From NCBI GenBank assembly GCA_016284295.1, contig JAEEOP010000040.1, positions 41,105-105,104 of the forward strand: DNA of 64,000 nt. Reading direction: 5' to 3'. Below the pieces are notes generated by a model. The model was not told the DNA's origin and ran no database searches. It was given only the letters and a program-made list of their open reading frames with translations. Origin of the DNA: Methanomassiliicoccaceae archaeon. GTDB lineage: Archaea; Thermoplasmatota; Thermoplasmata; Methanomassiliicoccales; Methanomethylophilaceae. How positions within the stretch are numbered: the first letter of the stretch is position 1; each line of letters opens with the position of its first letter. A program made the position numbers and the translations under genes. Of the stretch, positions 44,813 through 53,028 are shown one piece after another.

Positions 44813-45967
44813 ATGTCCGACATGGCTGGGCTCAAGAATCGCGGAAAGACAAAGGAAGATGTGGAGGAACGCAGGAAGGCTGCGGAGGGATTCACGGGAG
44901 TGGAGCTGTCATCCATATCTAACTACGGTTTCGGACCGGAGGCCGCATCGAAGAACATCGAGAACATGATCGGAACGGTCCAGATCCCGCTGGGATACGC
45001 CGGACCGATGACCATACACGGCGACAATGCGGACGGGGAGTTCCTGATCCCGTTGGCAACCACCGAGGGTGCGCTCGTTGCATCGATCTCGAGAGGCATG
45101 TCCGTGATCAACGCATCAGGAGGAGCGAGGGCGACCGTCATCTCGGACGGGATGACCCGTGCGCCTGTCCTGAGGACAGAGGGCATCGAGCATTCCAAGA
45201 GAGTCGTCGAATGGATCGACGGCCACCGTACCGAGATAGACGAGGCGGTGTCCACAACGACCAGCCACGGCAAGCTTACTGATATCGAACCATTCCCCGA
45301 GGGAAGGAGCCTCTATCTCAGATTCACATTCTCCACCGGCGATGCCATGGGCATGAACATGGCTACCATAGCCTCGGAAGCGGTATGCAGGCTCATTGAG
45401 AAAGAGACGGGCGCTATCATGGTGTCCGTTTCGGGCAACATGTGCTCGGACAAGAAGCCGGCAGCCATCAACATGATATCCGGAAGGGGGAAGACCGTCC
45501 TCGCAGAAGCCACGATACCCAAGGACATAGTCGAGGCCAAACTGCACACCACTGCGGAAGCGGTCGTCGAGACCAACTACAGGAAGAACCTGGTCGGAAG
45601 CTCCATGGCCGGTACGCTGGGAGCCAACGCACACGCAGCGAACATGGTCGCTGCACTGTACATCGCCACCGGGCAGGATCCCGCACAGGTGGTCGGAGGG
45701 AGCATGACCCTCACATCCTGCGAATGCGTCGACGGGGACCTCTACATCAGCGTCCGCATGCCTGCGGTGGAAGTAGGTACAGTAGGCGGAGGGACGTCCC
45801 TGCCGTGCCAGTCGGAAGCGCTGAGCATGATCGGATGCAAGGGCGACGGCAAGGCCAGGAAGCTCGCCGAGATAGTGGCTTGCACAGTATTAGCCGGCGA
45901 GTTATCGACGCTGGCGGCCCAGGCCGCAGGCCAGCTAGGACAGGCCCACAAGGCCCTCGGAAGATGA
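44813..45967 (+). CDS. hmgA: Hydroxymethylglutaryl-CoA reductase (class I)
   Basis: A 384-residue class I HMGR reducing HMG-CoA to mevalonate with NADPH, the committed step to archaeal isoprenoid lipids. Seen: PLATTEGALVASISRG (catalytic Glu), FTFSTGDAMGMNMATIASEA, SGNMCSDKKPAAINMISGRGK (catalytic Lys), LGANAHAANMVAA and the C-terminal GQLGQAHKALGR with the catalytic His. Full length. Leaderless with a TATA box at 44781. Confidence 0.96.
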   Translation: MSDMAGLKNRGKTKEDVEERRKAAEGFTGVELSSISNYGFGPEAASKNIENMIGTVQIPLGYAGPMTIHGDNADGEFLIPLATTEGALVASISRGMSVINASGGARATVISDGMTRAPVLRTEGIEHSKRVVEWIDGHRTEIDEAVSTTTSHGKLTDIEPFPEGRSLYLRFTFSTGDAMGMNMATIASEAVCRLIEKETGAIMVSVSGNMCSDKKPAAINMISGRGKTVLAEATIPKDIVEAKLHTTAEAVVETNYRKNLVGSSMAGTLGANAHAANMVAALYIATGQDPAQVVGGSMTLTSCECVDGDLYISVRMPAVEVGTVGGGTSLPCQSEALSMIGCKGDGKARKLAEIVACTVLAGELSTLAAQAAGQLGQAHKALGR

Positions 45968-46052
45968 TCCCGGGACCATGAGCCAGCATCCTACGACAAC
46001 TGTCCTCACGCGCGCACGATAGTATAAATGAGGGTTCGGTTATCGAGGTCTC

Positions 46053-47711
46053 ATGCCTGTTATAAACTTCAAGTACAGCGATCTGTGCTCGCTGATCGGC
46101 CAGGATGTGCCGATGGAGACGCTCGCTGAGAGGATACCAATGATCGGTGCCGATATCGAGCACGCCGAGGCCGGCTGCGACGACATGTCGGTCGAATTCT
46201 TCCCGGACCGCCCGGACATGTACAGCGTCGAGGGCGCCGCCAGAGGCATGAGGGCCTTCATGGGCTTCGAGACCGGGATGAAGAACTACGAGATCACAAG
46301 ATCCGGACTCGAGGTTTTCATAGACAAGTCCGTCAATGATGTCAGACCCCATTTCCTCTGCGGTATCGTCAGGGGCGTCGACATCGACGACAACATGCTG
46401 AAATCGATCATGGAGATGCAAGAGAAGCTCCACACCACCATCGGAAGGAAGAGGAAGAAGCTCGCCATCGGGATCCATGATCTGGACAAGGTCAACGCTC
46501 CGTTCACTTACAGGCTGGCGGAGCCCCATTCCATCAGGTTCGTCCCCCTGGCGAAGACCGAGGAGATGGACATGGAGGAGATCCTCACCAAGCACGAGAA
46601 GGGGAAGGCGTACGCCCACCTCCTCGAAGGATACAATGAGTACCCCGTCATCCTCGACAGGGACGGACAGGTACTGTCCTTCCCGCCGATCATCAACGGT
46701 TCGCTCACTACTGTGACGACATCGACCAAGAATCTCTTCATCGATGTCACGGGATTCGACCACAAGGCCGTTAAGGGTGCATTGGACATCGTCTGCTCCG
46801 CACTGGCCGAGCGCGGCGGGAAGATCGAGTCGGTCACCATGCATTCCGGCAACGTCGCCTTCCAGTCCCCGGACTTCACTCCTGCGACGTACAACATCTC
46901 CGTCACGGAATGCAACAAGTACCTGGGAACGAAGCTGTCCACTTCCGACATGGTCAAGGCTCTGGCCAAGATGGGCCTCGATGCCCAGGCCAACGGAGAC
47001 ACGCTCCACATAACCGTCCCCACATACAGGCTGGACATCATGCACAAGGTGGACCTCTACGAGGATGTCGCAGTCGGATACGGGTTCGAGAACTTCGGAG
47101 GGAAATACTCCGTCACTCAGACTCCCGGAGGCCTGGAGCCTGCCAACGAGTTCTCGGAGGAGCTCAGGGACGTGCTCATCGGCCTCGGCTTCATGGAGGT
47201 CACCACGCTCACGCTCATCAACGACAGGGACGAGTTCGAGATATCGAAGCTCCCCTGGATCGAGAACGTCAGGGTCCTGAACCCTGCCACCGAGGATGTG
47301 ACATGCCTCAGGACATACCTCATGCCCAGCCTGATCAACATCCTCAGGCACAACAAGCACCGCGACCTTCCCCAGAGGATCTTCGAGATCGGGAACGTCG
47401 TCAGGAACGACCTCATCGACCTCCGCGTGTGCGCCATGTACACCGCATCGAAGGTCTCATTCACGGAGATCAAGTCCGTGGCGGAATCCCTCATGAGGGA
47501 GATGGGCTGCGAAGCGGAGCTCAAAGCTACGGATATCAAGACCTTCATCGACGGAAGGGGTGCGGAGATCGTCTACAAGGGCCAGAGCATCGGAATGTTC
47601 GGAGAGATGGCCATCGATGTCGTCACCGGGTATGATATCACCCACCCGATAGCGTTCGTAGAGATCGACCTCGAGCCCATCATCAGGGACAAGAAGGATA
47701 CGATGTTCTGA
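46053..47711 (+). CDS. pheT: Phenylalanyl-tRNA synthetase beta subunit
   Basis: A 552-residue archaeal/eukaryal-type PheT. It starts MPVINFKYSDLCSLIGQDVP, has EFFPDRPDMYSVEGAARGMRAF, a B3/B4 domain, a B5 domain around EDVAVGYGFENF and a catalytic-core-like domain (TLTLINDRDEFE onward). With PheS it charges tRNA-Phe. pheS is not in this window. A TATA-like AGTATAAATG (46020-46029) lies about 28 nt upstream. Confidence 0.95.
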   Translation: MPVINFKYSDLCSLIGQDVPMETLAERIPMIGADIEHAEAGCDDMSVEFFPDRPDMYSVEGAARGMRAFMGFETGMKNYEITRSGLEVFIDKSVNDVRPHFLCGIVRGVDIDDNMLKSIMEMQEKLHTTIGRKRKKLAIGIHDLDKVNAPFTYRLAEPHSIRFVPLAKTEEMDMEEILTKHEKGKAYAHLLEGYNEYPVILDRDGQVLSFPPIINGSLTTVTTSTKNLFIDVTGFDHKAVKGALDIVCSALAERGGKIESVTMHSGNVAFQSPDFTPATYNISVTECNKYLGTKLSTSDMVKALAKMGLDAQANGDTLHITVPTYRLDIMHKVDLYEDVAVGYGFENFGGKYSVTQTPGGLEPANEFSEELRDVLIGLGFMEVTTLTLINDRDEFEISKLPWIENVRVLNPATEDVTCLRTYLMPSLINILRHNKHRDLPQRIFEIGNVVRNDLIDLRVCAMYTASKVSFTEIKSVAESLMREMGCEAELKATDIKTFIDGRGAEIVYKGQSIGMFGEMAIDVVTGYDITHPIAFVEIDLEPIIRDKKDTMF

Positions 47712-47719
47712 GGGATACC

Positions 47720-48190
47720 ATGGATGTAGGAGACAAGTTCCCGGATTTCGTCCTGAAGGACGAGAATGGAGAGGAGTTCGACAGCAAGAACCTGGAAGGC
47801 ATCAGATACGTCATCTACTTCTACCCGAAGGACAACACCTCCGGGTGCACCAGGGAGGCGGAGGCGTTCTCGGAGAACTTCCCCAGGTTCATGATGAGGA
47901 ACATCCCTGTCATAGGTGTGAGCAAGGATTCTGTCGCTTCCCACAGGAAGTTCATCGACGGCAAGAACCTGAAGATCAAGCTGCTCAGCGATCCGGACCA
48001 TGTGCTGCTGGAGGCCGCAGGGGCCTGGGGCACCAAGGTCATGTACGGCAAGGAGACCACAGGGACCATCAGATCCACGTTCATCGTCGGGAAGGACGGT
48101 ACCGTGGAAGCCGCATGGAAGAAGGTGAAGGTCGACGGCCACGTGGACAAGGTGCTAGAGAAGGCGCTGTCCCTTGCCAAGAACGCCTGA
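47720..48190 (+). CDS. bcp: Peroxiredoxin of the BCP/PrxQ type
   Basis: A 156-residue thiol peroxidase: VIYFYPKDNTSGCTREAEAF holds the peroxidatic Cys. The resolving Cys usually five residues later is Ala, so it should act as a 1-Cys enzyme. It starts 9 nt after pheT and is probably co-transcribed. It detoxifies peroxides. Confidence 0.93.
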   Translation: MDVGDKFPDFVLKDENGEEFDSKNLEGIRYVIYFYPKDNTSGCTREAEAFSENFPRFMMRNIPVIGVSKDSVASHRKFIDGKNLKIKLLSDPDHVLLEAAGAWGTKVMYGKETTGTIRSTFIVGKDGTVEAAWKKVKVDGHVDKVLEKALSLAKNA

Positions 48191-48191
48191 A

Positions 48192-49043
48192 TCAGAGCAG
48201 GTTGCCTATATTCAGGATATAATTGGTGTCGAGGATCGACTTGATCCTCTTCACCGCATCTTCGGCCTCCTGGCCGTATCTTTCTTTGATCATTCCGTTG
48301 GTGGTCTTTCCGCACTCGATGACCTCGGATTCCTTCACATCGGATGACAGGTAGATGTCCGCCTCAGTGATTATGCAGAATATGCCCTCGGAACCGATGA
48401 ACAGGTCGATCAGGTCCATGTTCTCGGAGAACTTCGGTCCGAAGCTGTCGTCGGAATCGTAATCCGGAAGGTCGAAGCAGAAGTAGTTCCTCCCTGCAGG
48501 GAATCCCATCCTCCTGCCGTCCGCGATGTACTCCCCTCTGGTGATGGTCGTGAAGGTGCTGTCCGAGAACACCACCTTGATCCTCCTGACGTACTCGCGG
48601 ATCCCGGAACGGTTGGTCGCGACGCATCCCCCTATGGATTGGCTGACATCGGCCTTAACGGGGAACTGCATCCCGAATATGTCGGGGACATCCGCCCCAT
48701 CGACGCCCAGTACCTTGCCGGAGGCGATGGCGTTGTTGAAAAGCGAGACGGTGGTGTTCGGAAGGACTCTCAGGTAGACACCGTTCTCATCCTTCCCGGC
48801 ACCGATGACGCCGTACATGCGCTCCATAGACATTATGTCGCCGCCGGTAGGGACGGCTCCGCCAAACGCACCCATCCTAGTTCCCGATATGGTGACCTTG
48901 GTGTTGCCCTTGCTGGAGTATCTGATGCCCTCCCTGAGCTCGGTCTCGTCGTTGGGCAGTATCACGTTCTTCGCGTGGCCTTTAAGCGTGGACCTGTCGT
49001 ACAGGTACTTCGATCCGTCCGGTATCTTCTCTCTCAGGAACAT
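48192..49043 (-). CDS. FAD-binding protein of the GlcD/D-lactate dehydrogenase type, shortened
   Basis: A 283-residue protein with the PCMH-type FAD-binding domain (VTISGTRMGAFGGAVPTGGDIM, QFPVKADVSQSIGGCVATNRSG, IDLFIGSEGIFCIITEADIYL). Relatives are 450-500 residues with a substrate-binding cap after this domain. Here the cap is missing, yet the final KSILDTNYILNIGNLL matches the usual family end (LDPxxxLNPGKL). It looks like an internal deletion rather than truncation. It may bind FAD without the usual dehydrogenase activity. Its start abuts the stop of the next upstream gene. Confidence 0.8.
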   Translation of the reverse strand: MFLREKIPDGSKYLYDRSTLKGHAKNVILPNDETELREGIRYSSKGNTKVTISGTRMGAFGGAVPTGGDIMSMERMYGVIGAGKDENGVYLRVLPNTTVSLFNNAIASGKVLGVDGADVPDIFGMQFPVKADVSQSIGGCVATNRSGIREYVRRIKVVFSDSTFTTITRGEYIADGRRMGFPAGRNYFCFDLPDYDSDDSFGPKFSENMDLIDLFIGSEGIFCIITEADIYLSSDVKESEVIECGKTTNGMIKERYGQEAEDAVKRIKSILDTNYILNIGNLL

Positions 49044-49988
49044 TCAATCATCCCACAGGCGCGGAACCATAGCCGCCATCACGGACTGCTCCGTAAGGGT
49101 CTTGCGGTCCAGCAGGCCTTTGCTGAGAAGGCCGATGGCGCCCTGCTTTTTCCCTATTTCGGTATTTCCGTATACTTCCTTGACCGCATCGCCCACTGTC
49201 ATGCCGTTCCTGACCAGATTGGCGATGCTGTCCGGATACCTGAAACCGGACCCGTGGCCGTAGGTTACCTTGCCGTCCTTCGAGATGATAGTGCAGTGCT
49301 GTATGTCGTAGAGCCCGTCGAGCATCTCGAACACACCGGCCTCGATGCCCACGGCCATGTCGTGATCCCCGAGGGCTGCCCTGGCGCGGTTCTCCGAGCC
49401 CTGGTGCGTCTGCCCCTCGTGGGGCTGAGGGGGCACTCCGCTGGGGACGTCGACAGCTGTGATCCTCACATCGCCGTACACCCTTTCCATGACAGAGCGC
49501 ACAGCCGCGACCTTCACTGGATTGGCAGAGCCTACGGCGATATCGATGACATCCTTCCTGCCGGACCGGCCGTACAGGCCGGAGACTATGGAGGACGAGC
49601 TGATCTTCCTGCCGTCATCCGCCATGACCAGTGGTACTACGGACAATTCCAACGGTTTCAGACCGCGTTCGGTCCTCTTCTCGTTGACCCTGCGACCGTT
49701 GTCCAGAGTCTCCTCTGACACCACGAGCACATCCACATTGTCCATAATGGCCGGAGGTCCGTATATGTCATCTATTATGAATATCTCGTAATCGCCCATG
49801 CCCGAGAGGAACCCCTCGAGCTCCTTGATGCGGAGATCCTCGCTTGCGCAGTCCTTCCTGTGCTCGCGGGCCATCCTGTCGGACGTCACTCCCACCATGA
49901 CCCTGTCGCCGACCTCGAAGGCGCGTCTGAGAAGAGCCTTGTGGCCGTCGTGCAGGACGTTGAACGTTCCGGCTACTGCCGCGATCAT
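49044..49988 (-). CDS. Fusion of pantetheine-phosphate adenylyltransferase (CoaD) and inosine/xanthosine triphosphatase-like NTPase
   Basis: A 314-residue two-domain protein. Residues 1-140 are an archaeal phosphopantetheine adenylyltransferase (AGTFNVLHDGHKALLRRA nucleotide site, KISSSSIVSG near its end), the fourth step of CoA synthesis. Residues 150-314 resemble YjjX/DUF84 inosine/xanthosine triphosphatase (DIAVGSANPVKVAAV, GIEAGVFEMLDG). This fusion is known in Thermoplasmata. The start at 49988 matches the first strand; the longer frame is a shadow of the zinc-ribbon gene. It overlaps that gene by 4 nt. Confidence 0.9.
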   Translation of the reverse strand: MIAAVAGTFNVLHDGHKALLRRAFEVGDRVMVGVTSDRMAREHRKDCASEDLRIKELEGFLSGMGDYEIFIIDDIYGPPAIMDNVDVLVVSEETLDNGRRVNEKRTERGLKPLELSVVPLVMADDGRKISSSSIVSGLYGRSGRKDVIDIAVGSANPVKVAAVRSVMERVYGDVRITAVDVPSGVPPQPHEGQTHQGSENRARAALGDHDMAVGIEAGVFEMLDGLYDIQHCTIISKDGKVTYGHGSGFRYPDSIANLVRNGMTVGDAVKEVYGNTEIGKKQGAIGLLSKGLLDRKTLTEQSVMAAMVPRLWDD

Positions 49989-50188
49989 TTCCAACCGAAC
50001 CAAAGGGCGATGACGACGACCGCGACGAGTATTACCTCTAGGACCAGGTACTTGCGGAGCTTGCCCTTGACCTCCGCGGTGGACGTCTCCTGACAGGAGG
50101 GGCTGCAGAACCTGCCGTCCCCCACGAATGCCTTCCCACATGCTGCGCAGTGTCTGTGCTGCGGTATCTTCTCTGCGTATTCTGCCAT
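49985..50188 (-). CDS. Small zinc-ribbon protein with C-terminal membrane anchor (DUF2116-like)
   Basis: A 67-residue protein with a zinc ribbon HCAACGKAFVGDGRFCSPSC and a transmembrane helix (YLVLEVILVAVVVIALWFG). The ATG at 50188 is preferred to the GTG at 50194 because GAGGTG precedes it. It lies between trmY and the CoaD fusion in a minus-strand operon with srp54. Confidence 0.85.
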   Translation of the reverse strand: MAEYAEKIPQHRHCAACGKAFVGDGRFCSPSCQETSTAEVKGKLRKYLVLEVILVAVVVIALWFGWK

Positions 50189-50195
50189 GTTCACC

Positions 50196-50789
50196 TCATG
50201 CCGACCTGCGGTCGAACTCGTTGTGTACGATTATCATGCAATGGTCCGCATGCAGACTGTACGGTCCGATGCAGATCTTATCGGGGGAGTGCGACAGAAG
50301 GAGATCCTCCTCCGCCTCCGTGAGATCGTGATTGTCGCCCAGGACGAATATCGGGTTCTCCGGGAACTCGTACTCCCTGCAGTCGACGCCGTCCTCCTTG
50401 AGATAGACGAACGACCCCTTCTTCGAAAGGTCGTCGATGACGTCCTCGAAGGACATCCTCGTAACATAGACTCCGGGGGAGGACCTCACCTCCTCTCCGG
50501 GCTGGACCTTCTTGAGCAGCGCATTCCTGATCAGGGACGATGTGCTCCTCTCGTCGGGGTTCAGGTATCTCAGATCCTTTCCCCTGAATATGACCGTCTT
50601 GGGAGCATCGTCGCCCCCTTCCAATACCAGATAGGCCTCCACATCCTTGCGGAGGTCGTGGCTCAGGAAGAACGCCGAATTGACGCACCTGACCAGGATG
50701 TCGAGCCTTCCTGCCCCTCCCGCGATGTCATCCAACTTGAAATCGCCTGTCGTGAATGCCTTGTGGCCGGTGATCACGAAGTATCTCAT
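50196..50789 (-). CDS. trmY: tRNA (pseudouridine(54)-N(1))-methyltransferase
   Basis: A 197-residue SPOUT methyltransferase of the archaeal TrmY (DUF358) type, making m1-pseudouridine at tRNA position 54. It starts MRYFVITGHKAFTTGDFKLDDIAG and has VLGDNHDLTEAEEDLL and SLHADHCMIIVHNEFDRR, the SAM-binding trefoil knot. It overlaps the srp54 stop by four bases. Confidence 0.93.
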   Translation of the reverse strand: MRYFVITGHKAFTTGDFKLDDIAGGAGRLDILVRCVNSAFFLSHDLRKDVEAYLVLEGGDDAPKTVIFRGKDLRYLNPDERSTSSLIRNALLKKVQPGEEVRSSPGVYVTRMSFEDVIDDLSKKGSFVYLKEDGVDCREYEFPENPIFVLGDNHDLTEAEEDLLLSHSPDKICIGPYSLHADHCMIIVHNEFDRRSA

Positions 50790-52147
50790 TCGGATCCCTG
50801 GAGCTCTTTGAGGCTGTCGAGGTCCACTCCGCCCATCTGCTTCATGAACTGCTTGCGCATCTTACGGTCCTTTCCGACGGACTTCATCATCTTACTGCTC
50901 TGATTGTACTGCTTGAGCAGCTCCCTGACGTCGTGCGGCGTCACTCCGGCACCGTCGGCTATCCTGTCGATGCGCTTCGACTTGATTATCGAGGGATCGT
51001 CCTTCTCCGCCGATGTCATGGAATCCATGATGACCTTGAACACACCGAGCCTCTTCTGCGTGGCCTCGTAATCCACCTGGTCGCTCACCGAGCTGACCCC
51101 GGGGATGAGGTTCATGATCTTCTCGAGGGTACCGATCTTGCTCATGGCGGTCATCTGATAGTACATGTCGTTGAGGTTGAAACGGCCCGACATCATGTGG
51201 CGGGCGACCTCCTCCATGGCCTCCTGATCATCGATCTCCTGGGATGCCAGCTCCACCAGAGCGGAGAGGTCTCCCATTCCGAGCAGTCTCGATATGAACC
51301 TCTTGGCATCGAAAGCCTCCAGGTCACGGATGTGCTCTCCCACTCCCAGGAAGACTATCCTCGCGTTGGTCTTCTGTATGGCAGAGATCGCTCCTCCTCC
51401 CTTCGATGTTCCGTCCATCTTGGTGAGGATGACACCTGTGACCCCGACGGCGTTGTGGAACGCCTCCGCCTGGGGTCCGGCCTGCTGACCGACCTGCGAA
51501 TCCAGGACCAGGATCCTCTCCTGGGGTTTGGCCACCTCGGCGATCTTCCTGATCTCCTCGATCAGGTCGTCCTCCAGCGCATGGCGTCCGGAGGTATCGA
51601 TGATGACGATCTGCTTGTTCTTGAAGTGCTCCATACCCCTCTGGACGATACCGGGGGCATCGGACTGTCCGGGCTCTCCGTACACGTCGACGCCTACTTT
51701 CGCACCAAGCTGCTTCAACTGGTCGAGAGCGGCGGGCCTGTACACATCGGCCCCGATAAGACCGACGGAGAGTCCCTTCTTGCTGAAATATAACGCTAGC
51801 TTACCTGTCGTGGTGGTCTTTCCCTGTCCGTACAGACCGACCATCATGATGGTCTGCGGCTTGAGCTGAAGGCCTTCGCCGTTGTTGACCAGCCTGACCA
51901 GCTCATCGTAGATGATCCTAGTCACATGATCCTTCATGCTCCTTCCGGCCTCGGGGGGCTCGTTGAGGGCACGCTCCTTGACGTTGTTGGTGACCTCCAG
52001 GACGAGTTTGACGTTGACATCCGCTTCCAAGAGCGCACGCTGAAGGTCCTTGCAGAGTTCCTTCACCAGTTCGTCATCGACGACCGATGCCTTTCCGAGA
52101 CGTCCCAGAACATTCCTAAGGGATTTGCCCAATCCTTCCATGACCAT
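50786..52147 (-). CDS. srp54: Signal recognition particle GTPase SRP54
   Basis: A 453-residue SRP54 with N domain, G domain (GLYGQGKTTTTGKLA, DTSGRHALEDDLIEEI, TKMDGTSKGGGA) and a C-terminal methionine-rich M domain that binds SRP RNA and signal peptides. The ATG at 52147 is favoured by a TATA-like TTTTTAAC about 25-30 nt upstream, implying a leaderless mRNA. The extra residues of the longer frame are not family sequence. An SRP RNA gene is not recognised in the window. Confidence 0.95.
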   Translation of the reverse strand: MVMEGLGKSLRNVLGRLGKASVVDDELVKELCKDLQRALLEADVNVKLVLEVTNNVKERALNEPPEAGRSMKDHVTRIIYDELVRLVNNGEGLQLKPQTIMMVGLYGQGKTTTTGKLALYFSKKGLSVGLIGADVYRPAALDQLKQLGAKVGVDVYGEPGQSDAPGIVQRGMEHFKNKQIVIIDTSGRHALEDDLIEEIRKIAEVAKPQERILVLDSQVGQQAGPQAEAFHNAVGVTGVILTKMDGTSKGGGAISAIQKTNARIVFLGVGEHIRDLEAFDAKRFISRLLGMGDLSALVELASQEIDDQEAMEEVARHMMSGRFNLNDMYYQMTAMSKIGTLEKIMNLIPGVSSVSDQVDYEATQKRLGVFKVIMDSMTSAEKDDPSIIKSKRIDRIADGAGVTPHDVRELLKQYNQSSKMMKSVGKDRKMRKQFMKQMGGVDLDSLKELQGSE

Positions 52148-52350
52148 GGTAAACGCACACCCATACGCGCAGGCGTTAAAAAGGGTATGTATAGAAATGA
52201 CGGTCGAGTTGGAAACTGCGGATCGGCATCTACGGAATATGGACTGCAATTTGAGATAGAAACTATGAAGGTTGGGGGACCGGTCAGCAATAAGAAGGGA
52301 TGGGATGCACTCTACAGCCTGACCGAATCCCTGTGTTTCTCATATTATCT

Positions 52351-52372
52351 AGCAACGTATTTAATCGTTGCT
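52351..52372. promoter_or_regulatory. Palindrome around a TATA-like core
   Basis: AGCAACG-tatttaat-CGTTGCT is a perfect 7-bp inverted repeat whose 8-nt spacer TATTTAAT looks like a TATA box, so a bound repressor would block TBP. Confidence 0.5.
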
Positions 52373-52452
52373 GATAAAATTTAGTTATCAACTTAACTAA
52401 TTAATCATCTACCGTTAAGATATTTCCTAATAGTTTAAAATTGAATTACTTT

Positions 52453-52471
52453 ATTGGATTATTAATCCAAT
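52453..52471. promoter_or_regulatory. 19-bp palindrome
   Basis: ATTGGATTA-T-TAATCCAAT is a perfect palindrome with 9-bp arms around one base, the size of a dimeric regulator site, about 59 bp before the end of the GNAT gene. Confidence 0.5.
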
Positions 52472-52529
52472 ATGACTATAGGATGTAACGGTTTTAAGGG
52501 CCAGCATCAAGTGGAAACAACTCATAACC

Positions 52530-52967
52530 TCAGCATCGACCGACATTTTTCTCCATCCTGATGTGAGGTATCCCGTCGAGCAAGAATTCGTCCGATTTCT
52601 GCGCGAAACCCTCTGATTCGTACAGTTTCTTCACATAAGTCTGCGCCTCGAGGATTATGTGACCAACCTTGAACTCCGAAACGGCTATCGTCATCCCTTC
52701 ATGAAGGATCATCCTCCCATACCCCTTGCCTCTCACAGTAGTCAGGATCCTACCCAGGTGGATGCTGCCTTCTTCCAGGTATGCGCGCATGTATGCGACC
52801 ACATCCCCATCGACCCTGCCGATAATATGCAGAGCATCCTGATCGAGATCATCAAGATCCTGGTAGGCGCAGTTCTGCTCAACGACGAACACCTGCGCCC
52901 TCAGGCGCAGTATCTCATACAGCTCATCTTTAGAAAGCTCGTCAAAGCGCTTCGATGTTATTTCCAT
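52530..52967 (-). CDS. GNAT-family acetyltransferase (ElaA-like)
   Basis: A 145-residue acetyltransferase of the ElaA type: LRAQVFVVEQNCAYQDLDDLD near the start, HLGRILTTVRGKGYGRMILHE as the acetyl-CoA binding motif, and YVKKLYESEGF. The ATG at 52967 gives the usual ElaA start; 52979 is possible. A shared hairpin (53000-53013) separates it from the upstream coiled-coil gene. Substrate unknown. Confidence 0.85.
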   Translation of the reverse strand: MEITSKRFDELSKDELYEILRLRAQVFVVEQNCAYQDLDDLDQDALHIIGRVDGDVVAYMRAYLEEGSIHLGRILTTVRGKGYGRMILHEGMTIAVSEFKVGHIILEAQTYVKKLYESEGFAQKSDEFLLDGIPHIRMEKNVGRC

Positions 52968-52999
52968 CGAAGAAGACATAAGTGTTGAGAAAAGGAAGT

Positions 53000-53013
53000 G
53001 GGGCCGAAGCCCC
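53000..53013 (-). terminator. Hairpin between the coiled-coil and GNAT genes
   Basis: GGGGC-CGAA-GCCCC, followed on the minus strand by CCTTTTC, lies 16 nt after the stop of the coiled-coil gene. Identical to the hairpin at 21429-21442. Confidence 0.6.
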
Positions 53014-53028
53014 GTAAATGTTTGTGTC

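Larger units (their letters stand above)
52148..52529. other. Intergenic region with two perfect palindromes
   Basis: No gene is visible in these 382 bases. They hold the srp54 promoter (minus strand) and two strong palindromes (52351-52372 and 52453-52471) in an AT-rich stretch. A 39-codon frame at 52266-52384 (+) has no supporting signals. The palindromes lie far from srp54 and after the GNAT stop, so their target is unclear. Confidence 0.5.

Noticed and set aside
49989..50141. Extended N-terminus of the CoaD fusion
   Set aside because: The extra 51 residues are an out-of-frame shadow of the zinc-ribbon gene and lack family likeness.
52266..52384. 39-codon frame in the srp54/GNAT spacer
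   Set aside because: No ribosome-binding site, and the region is better explained by promoter and palindrome sequences.
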